Origin: an uncultured bacterium
GTDB lineage: Bacteria > Cyanobacteriota > Vampirovibrionia > Gastranaerophilales > Gastranaerophilaceae
DNA length: 51,343 nucleotides
NCBI GenBank assembly: GCA_905215335.1
Contig: CAJMPQ010000011.1
Location: forward strand, 1 to 51,343
Direction: 5' to 3'
The position numbers were made by a program, and so were the translations under genes. Positions 47,630 through 51,343 of this stretch are shown here, one piece after another (positions within the stretch are counted from its first letter, which is position 1; every line of letters starts with the position of its first letter). Below the pieces are notes generated by a model, which was not told the DNA's origin, did no database searches, and saw only the letters and a program-made list of their open reading frames with translations.

Positions 47630-48025
47630 ATGATTAATATTTCAGAAGCGACAGCAATAGGTCTACATGTAATGATTTATATTGCAAATCGAAAAGGTGA
47701 AATTGTTCCATTAAAAGAGATTGCAAAAGTTTTTTCAATCTCGGAAAATCATTTGTCTAAAGTTTTGCAAAGACTCGTAAAAAGTGGTTTTTTAGCTTCC
47801 GTCAAGGGGCCTAAAGGTGGTTTTTGCATTGTTAAAGGAAAAGAAAATTCAAGTCTTATGGACATTTATGAAGCTATTGAAGGGAAATATATCCGTAAAG
47901 ATTGCCTGTTCTCATCAAGACATATAACATCTTGTTGCTGTATTATGAAACCGCTTATTTCTTCAATCAATAATACGTTTGAAGAATTTATGAAAAATAA
48001 CAGTATTAGTAATTTAAAATTGTAG
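47630..48025 (+). CDS. Rrf2-family transcription regulator
   Basis: A 131-residue Rrf2 protein: winged HTH IAKVFSISENHLSKVLQRLV, then SVKGPKGGFCIVKGK (the wing with K-G-P-x-G-G) and an effector region with cysteines (RKDCLFSSRHITSCCCIMKP). The Cys cluster could hold a [2Fe-2S] or [4Fe-4S] cluster that senses nitric oxide, as in NsrR and IscR. It sits between the Nim-like gene and Hcp, 9 bases before the latter, and is the likely regulator of both. Confidence 0.88.
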   Translation: MINISEATAIGLHVMIYIANRKGEIVPLKEIAKVFSISENHLSKVLQRLVKSGFLASVKGPKGGFCIVKGKENSSLMDIYEAIEGKYIRKDCLFSSRHITSCCCIMKPLISSINNTFEEFMKNNSISNLKL

Positions 48026-48034
48026 GAGAAAATT

Positions 48035-49570
48035 ATGAATATGTTTTGTTTTCAATGTGAGCAAACTGCTCAGGGAAAAGGATGCACGGTACAAGGTGTG
48101 TGTGGTAAAAAAGCTGATACTTCAAATTTGCAAGATGAGCTTACAAGCAAATTAATTGAGCTTGCAAATTGTGCAGAAAAAAATGATATAAATACTGAAC
48201 TTCTAATTAATGGTTTGTTTACAACAATTACAAATGTGAATTTTGATGATAAATCTATTAAGGAATTTATTGAAAAAGTTCAAAAAAATATTAATTGTAA
48301 TTCTAAATTTGATATAAAAACTATTTGGGATTGTAATGAAGATATTAGAAGTTTAAAATCGTTAATATTATTCGGATTAAAAGGGGTGGCAGCTTATGCC
48401 CATCATGCAAAAGTTTTAGGCTATAAAGATGTTGATGTTGACAATTTCTTTTATGAAGCATTACAGGAAATTTCAAAAGATTTATCAGCAGATGGGTTGT
48501 TAAATTTAGTTTTGAAAACAGGTGAAATAAATTTAAAATGTATGGAGCTTTTAGATAAGGCAAACACTGAAACTTACGGAACTCCTGCACCTAGAAAAGT
48601 TACAACAAATATTGAAAAAGGCCCTTTTATTATTGTAACAGGTCATGATTTGAAAGATTTGAGCTTGCTTCTTGAACAGACAAAAGATAAGGGTGTAAAT
48701 ATTTATACACATGGAGAAATGTTACCTTGCCATGCTTATCCTGAATTAAATAAATATCCTCATTTAAAAGGTAATTTCGGGACAGCTTGGCAAAATCAGC
48801 AGAAAGAATTTGATAATGTCCCTGCTGCAATTTTATTTACAACAAATTGTATTATGCCTGTCAAAGACAGTTACAAAGATAGAGTATTTACAACCTCAGT
48901 TGTTGAATACCCTGACATGGTTCACATTGGAGAAGATAAAGATTTTACTCCTGTAATAGAAAAAGCGATTGAGCTTGGCGGGTATAAAGAAGATAAAAAA
49001 ATGACTGGTATAAATGGCGGTGATACTTTAACTGTCGGATTTGGACATGGTACAGTTCTATCTGTAGCTAATAAAGTTATAGAAGCTGTCAAATCAGGAG
49101 ATATAAAACATATTTTCTTGGTAGGCGGATGTGATGGTGCAAGACCGGGAAGAAATTATTATACTGATTTTGTAAAACAAGCTCCAAAAAATTCTATTAT
49201 CCTGACTTTAGCGTGCGGAAAATACAGATTTAATGATTTGGATTTAGGTGAAATAAATGGTATTCCTAGATTATTGGATATGGGGCAGTGTAACGATGCT
49301 TATTCTGCGATAAAAGTTGTAGTAGAATTATCTAAAGCTTTCAATTGTTCGGTAAATGAGTTACCATTATCGTTAGTCCTTTCTTGGTATGAGCAAAAGG
49401 CAGTTTGTATTTTATTAACACTTTTATATTTGGGTATTGAAAATATAAAACTTGGACCTACATTACCAGCATTTGTGTCACCAAATGTCTTGAATATCTT
49501 AGTTGATAAGTATAAAATAAAGCCTGTTACAACACCTGAAGAAGATCTTAAGGAAATTTTGAACAGATGA
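48035..49570 (+). CDS. hcp: hydroxylamine reductase / hybrid cluster protein
   Basis: A 511-residue Hcp. The N-terminal C-x2-C-x8-C-x5-C (Cys 5, 8, 17, 23) binds the proximal [4Fe-4S] cluster in the class seen in strict anaerobes; facultative species use a different spacing. Hybrid-cluster blocks THGEMLPCHAYPEL, TTNCIMPVKDSYKDR, LVGGCDGARPGRNYYTDF, TLACGKYRFNDLDLG and DMGQCNDAYSAIKV are intact. It reduces hydroxylamine or nitric oxide. SD TAGGAG precedes the ATG; the cupin gene overlaps its stop. Confidence 0.95.
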   Translation: MNMFCFQCEQTAQGKGCTVQGVCGKKADTSNLQDELTSKLIELANCAEKNDINTELLINGLFTTITNVNFDDKSIKEFIEKVQKNINCNSKFDIKTIWDCNEDIRSLKSLILFGLKGVAAYAHHAKVLGYKDVDVDNFFYEALQEISKDLSADGLLNLVLKTGEINLKCMELLDKANTETYGTPAPRKVTTNIEKGPFIIVTGHDLKDLSLLLEQTKDKGVNIYTHGEMLPCHAYPELNKYPHLKGNFGTAWQNQQKEFDNVPAAILFTTNCIMPVKDSYKDRVFTTSVVEYPDMVHIGEDKDFTPVIEKAIELGGYKEDKKMTGINGGDTLTVGFGHGTVLSVANKVIEAVKSGDIKHIFLVGGCDGARPGRNYYTDFVKQAPKNSIILTLACGKYRFNDLDLGEINGIPRLLDMGQCNDAYSAIKVVVELSKAFNCSVNELPLSLVLSWYEQKAVCILLTLLYLGIENIKLGPTLPAFVSPNVLNILVDKYKIKPVTTPEEDLKEILNR

Positions 49571-49875
49571 GCGAAATAATTAGTTTAAAAGATATTGAAT
49601 ATTTAGATAAAATTAATAAAAAACTTGTATTTGACAACGAGCAGAGTTCTTTGACTCTGCTCTCGTTCAAAGCTGGAGTAGAAAGAAGTCTGCATTGTGA
49701 TGAAAAAGATGAAGTTGCTCAAATTATTGAGGGATTAGCAGATATTACAGTAGGTGATAAAGTTTACAGATTGAAAGCTGGAGAAATGATTGTAATGCCT
49801 GCAAAAACTCTCCATGGGCTTAAAGCTGTGGAAGATACAAAGATGTTACTATTACGCCCAAAACATATTCACTAA
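49567..49875 (+). CDS. small cupin protein, coupled to Hcp
   Basis: A 102-residue single-domain cupin. The region LSFKAGVERSLHCDEKDEVA has the first motif with His, and GLADITVGDKVYRLKAGEMI with VMPAKTLHGLKAV the second with His. It starts four bases before the Hcp stop (ATGA), which suggests coupling. Such small cupins bind a metal and may protect or sense reactive molecules; the reaction is not known. Confidence 0.85.
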   Translation: MSEIISLKDIEYLDKINKKLVFDNEQSSLTLLSFKAGVERSLHCDEKDEVAQIIEGLADITVGDKVYRLKAGEMIVMPAKTLHGLKAVEDTKMLLLRPKHIH

Positions 49876-50027
49876 TTAAAAATGTGAAATTTTTTAATGC
49901 TATTTATATGATTTATTTTTTTAAAGTTTTTAACAAAGTTAAAATTTGTTTATAAGCTATATTTTTTTACAATGAGCTTTACCAAAATAATCAAACCATT
50001 TGTCTTTTTACATCAAAAAAAAACATA

Positions 50028-50056
50028 TTGACATTAGTTAGACATCTAACTATAAT
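50028..50056 (+). promoter_or_regulatory. consensus promoter with MarR-type operator
   Basis: -35 TTGACA (50028-50033) and -10 TATAAT (50051-50056) are exact consensus with a 17-base spacer. The perfect inverted repeat TAGTTAGA-CA-TCTAACTA (50035-50052) fills the spacer. The start codon of the MarR gene at 50063 is about where transcription would begin, so the mRNA may be leaderless. Autorepression by that MarR protein is likely. Confidence 0.8.
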
Positions 50057-50062
50057 ATTATT

Positions 50063-50479
50063 ATGTACAAAGCACTTTCATTAACATCAAAAATTTCAGA
50101 AGCAGGAAATGCATTCATTATATCCAAATTAAAAGAATACAACTATGGGAATTTAGCACCTTCGCATGGTGATATTCTCGTTGTCCTGTATAAGTATAAA
50201 AAAATAACAATGAAAAATATAGCTGAAAAAATAGGTAGAACAAAAGCTACAGTTACAGTGTTAATAGACAAACTTGAAAAAAATGGGCTTGTAAAAAGAG
50301 AAAAAGCTTCAGATGATAATAGAATTACTTATATTAGTCTATCCGAAAAGGGGCTTGAATTTAAACCGATATTTGAAATTATCTCAAATGACTTAAATAC
50401 AATGCTGTATAAAAATTTTACTGAAGATGAAGCAAAACAATTAGATTATTTGTTAGAAAAAATGTTAAAAAACAGATAA
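50063..50479 (+). CDS. MarR-family transcription regulator
   Basis: A 138-residue MarR protein: an N-terminal dimer helix, LAPSHGDILVVLYKYKKITM, winged HTH IAEKIGRTKATVTVLIDKLE, KNGLVKREKASDDNRITYIS with the wing Asp-Asn-Arg, and C-terminal dimer helices. It probably represses itself and the next cupin gene through the TAGTTAGACAT sites at 50035 and 50495. Confidence 0.9.
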   Translation: MYKALSLTSKISEAGNAFIISKLKEYNYGNLAPSHGDILVVLYKYKKITMKNIAEKIGRTKATVTVLIDKLEKNGLVKREKASDDNRITYISLSEKGLEFKPIFEIISNDLNTMLYKNFTEDEAKQLDYLLEKMLKNR

Positions 50480-50494
50480 AAATTTTTATGGTAA

Positions 50495-50512
50495 TAGTTA
50501 GACATCGAACAA
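50495..50512. promoter_or_regulatory. second MarR operator copy, imperfect
   Basis: TAGTTAGACATCGAACAA repeats the operator at 50035-50052 with three changes in the second half. It lies 12 bases before the cupin start and directly ahead of its SD, where binding could block elongation or a local promoter. Confidence 0.6.
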
Positions 50513-50524
50513 AAAGGAGGACTT

Positions 50525-50899
50525 ATGGCAAATTACACAAAATCAGAACTTGGAAAACTGGAAAACCTAGAAACCAGCTATCAAAAAGGAAAAGCATTTT
50601 TGCATGATGCATTAAATTTAACTTCATGTGAAATTTCGCTAAACACAATGAAGAAAAATACAAAACTGCCGTTCAGTCATAAACACAAACAAAATGAAGA
50701 AATCTATATTTTTGTAAAAGGCGAAGGAAGAATGGTTCTTGATGACACTACCATAAACTTTAAAGAAGGCAGTTGCATTAAAGTTTTACCGCAAGTTAAA
50801 AGAACAATGGAAACAGATACAGATACTATATATATCTGTATTCAAGCAAAAACAGGCTCGTTAGAGCAATTTGCAATGGATGATGCTGAACTTTGTTAA
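50525..50899 (+). CDS. cupin-domain protein under MarR control
   Basis: A 124-residue cupin: LPFSHKHKQNEEIYIFVKGE carries the H-x-H and E metal ligands of motif 1, and GRMVLDDTTINFKEGSCIKV with LPQVKRTM the second. SD AAAGGAGG is strong, 6 bases before the ATG. It is unlike the cupin at 49567. MarR plus cupin pairs often respond to small electrophiles or phenolics; the ligand is unknown. Confidence 0.85.
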   Translation: MANYTKSELGKLENLETSYQKGKAFLHDALNLTSCEISLNTMKKNTKLPFSHKHKQNEEIYIFVKGEGRMVLDDTTINFKEGSCIKVLPQVKRTMETDTDTIYICIQAKTGSLEQFAMDDAELC

Positions 50900-50956
50900 T
50901 TACTTCTAAATAAAACTATTTAATAGAATATTTTTATTATAAAAAAAATAGAATAT

Positions 50957-50998
50957 ACTCGGAAGATTTATTGTATTCTAAACTTCCGAGTTATTTTT
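50957..50998 (+). terminator. rho-independent terminator after the MarR-cupin operon
   Basis: Arms ACTCGGAAG (50957-50965) and CTTCCGAGT (50983-50991) form a 9-bp stem with a 17-nt loop, followed by TATTTTTAT. The stem core equals that of the left hairpin at 608-646, and the loop is also 17 nt there. Confidence 0.82.
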
Positions 50999-51343
50999 AT
51001 AGAAAGTTTAAATATTATTTTATATCTATTCTCATTTATTAATTTTTCCTCTTTTCTGGTGTATGAAAATATAAAAACTGTAAAAAAAATTTTGTTATTT
51101 TGTTAATTTAAAAACTTATAACATTAATTTAACTTTTTAACTTTACCTATCCCAAAATTCCCGAACTGGTTGTCAAATATTCCTGAACTGGTTGTTCTTG
51201 TACAGGTAAAATAAGAAATTTATTGTCGGTTTAGTAAAACCAACCTACCCGACTTGACCTATTGTGTATTATATCGTGGTGCAAAAAATTGCTTTAGTTT
51301 GTCAGCTTGACAAATAAAGGGTTAAGGAATATAATTAGATTCA
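50999..51343. other. right-edge non-coding DNA
   Basis: Beyond the terminator I see no ORF with a ribosome site. The stretch holds the 22-base-period direct repeats, GGTTT/AAACC near 51225, TTGACC at about 51254, and a 7-bp dyad TTTGTCA-gct-TGACAAA (51298-51314). These may be regulatory sites of a gene outside the window or the end of another mobile element. Confidence 0.5.
51157..51195. repeat. two 17-bp direct repeats, 22-bp period
   Basis: ATTCCCGAACTGGTTGT (51157-51173) and ATTCCTGAACTGGTTGT (51179-51195) differ at one base and are 22 bases apart, two turns of the helix. They lie in the last 444 bases, which contain no supported gene. Tandem 22-base sites are typical of Mu/Tn7-type transposase ends, but operator pairs are also possible. 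Confidence 0.6.

Noticed and set aside
1..51343. CRISPR arrays or rRNA genes
   Set aside because: No regularly spaced repeats with unique spacers and no rRNA-like sequence were seen anywhere in the window.

Overview
The window holds a Mu-like transposable prophage with a P2-like contractile tail, in a low-GC bacterium that uses clear AAGGAG-type Shine-Dalgarno (SD) sites. The flanking hybrid cluster protein has the C-X2-C-X8-C-X5-C signature known from strict anaerobes. A gut-type anaerobe is a reasonable guess, but the sequence does not name the host.

Layout. 1-600: a leftward promoter at the edge and a GNAT acetyltransferase. 601-4033: a long hairpin, then a three-gene transposition cassette (MuA-like DDE transposase, MuB-like ATPase, unknown third protein). 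4034-4382: non-coding regulatory DNA. 4383-9119: the phage early operon (small HTH protein, a second MuA/MuB pair, membrane peptide, GemA/gp16, two small unknown proteins, Mor-type activator). Two type II hammerhead ribozymes sit in this operon, one on each side of a small gene. 9202-9477: a small Cys-rich gene, then a terminator between convergent transcripts. 9563-29502 (minus strand): holin-like protein, terminase, tail chaperone with a -1 frameshift extension, tape measure, baseplate, fibre, an array of five paralogous tail-collar proteins, amidase, then small accessory genes separated by a recurring structured element. 29503-29766: divergent late control region with nested inverted repeats. 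29767-40273 (plus strand): protease/scaffold, capsid, head completion, sheath, tube, portal, gpF and gpG, with a C5-cytosine and an N6-adenine methyltransferase and one exported cargo gene embedded. 40313-46887: tyrosine recombinase, small regulators, two more exported proteins, and a PAPS-reductase-like operon in the position that mom holds in Mu. 46888-51343: probable chromosomal stress genes (Nim-like flavoprotein, Rrf2 regulator, Hcp, two cupins, MarR) with clear palindromic operators.

How it works together. The early operon should supply transposition and, through Mor, switch on the late region. The second ribozyme would cut the Mor mRNA away from the early transcript. The two ribozymes together would release a 357-nt RNA carrying one small ORF, whose ends could rebuild a complete hammerhead if joined. 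Late transcription probably diverges from about 29.5-29.75 kb. The leader of the protease gene shares a 14-nt block with the leader of the PAPS-reductase operon, as expected if both are under one late regulator, like Mu PI and Pmom.

Limits. I could not fix the phage ends. The core 4383-40273 is secure. Whether the first A/B cassette and the genes from 41 to 47 kb lie inside the same element is inference. No classical c repressor was recognised. Functional names rest on motif recognition and gene order, not on database searches.
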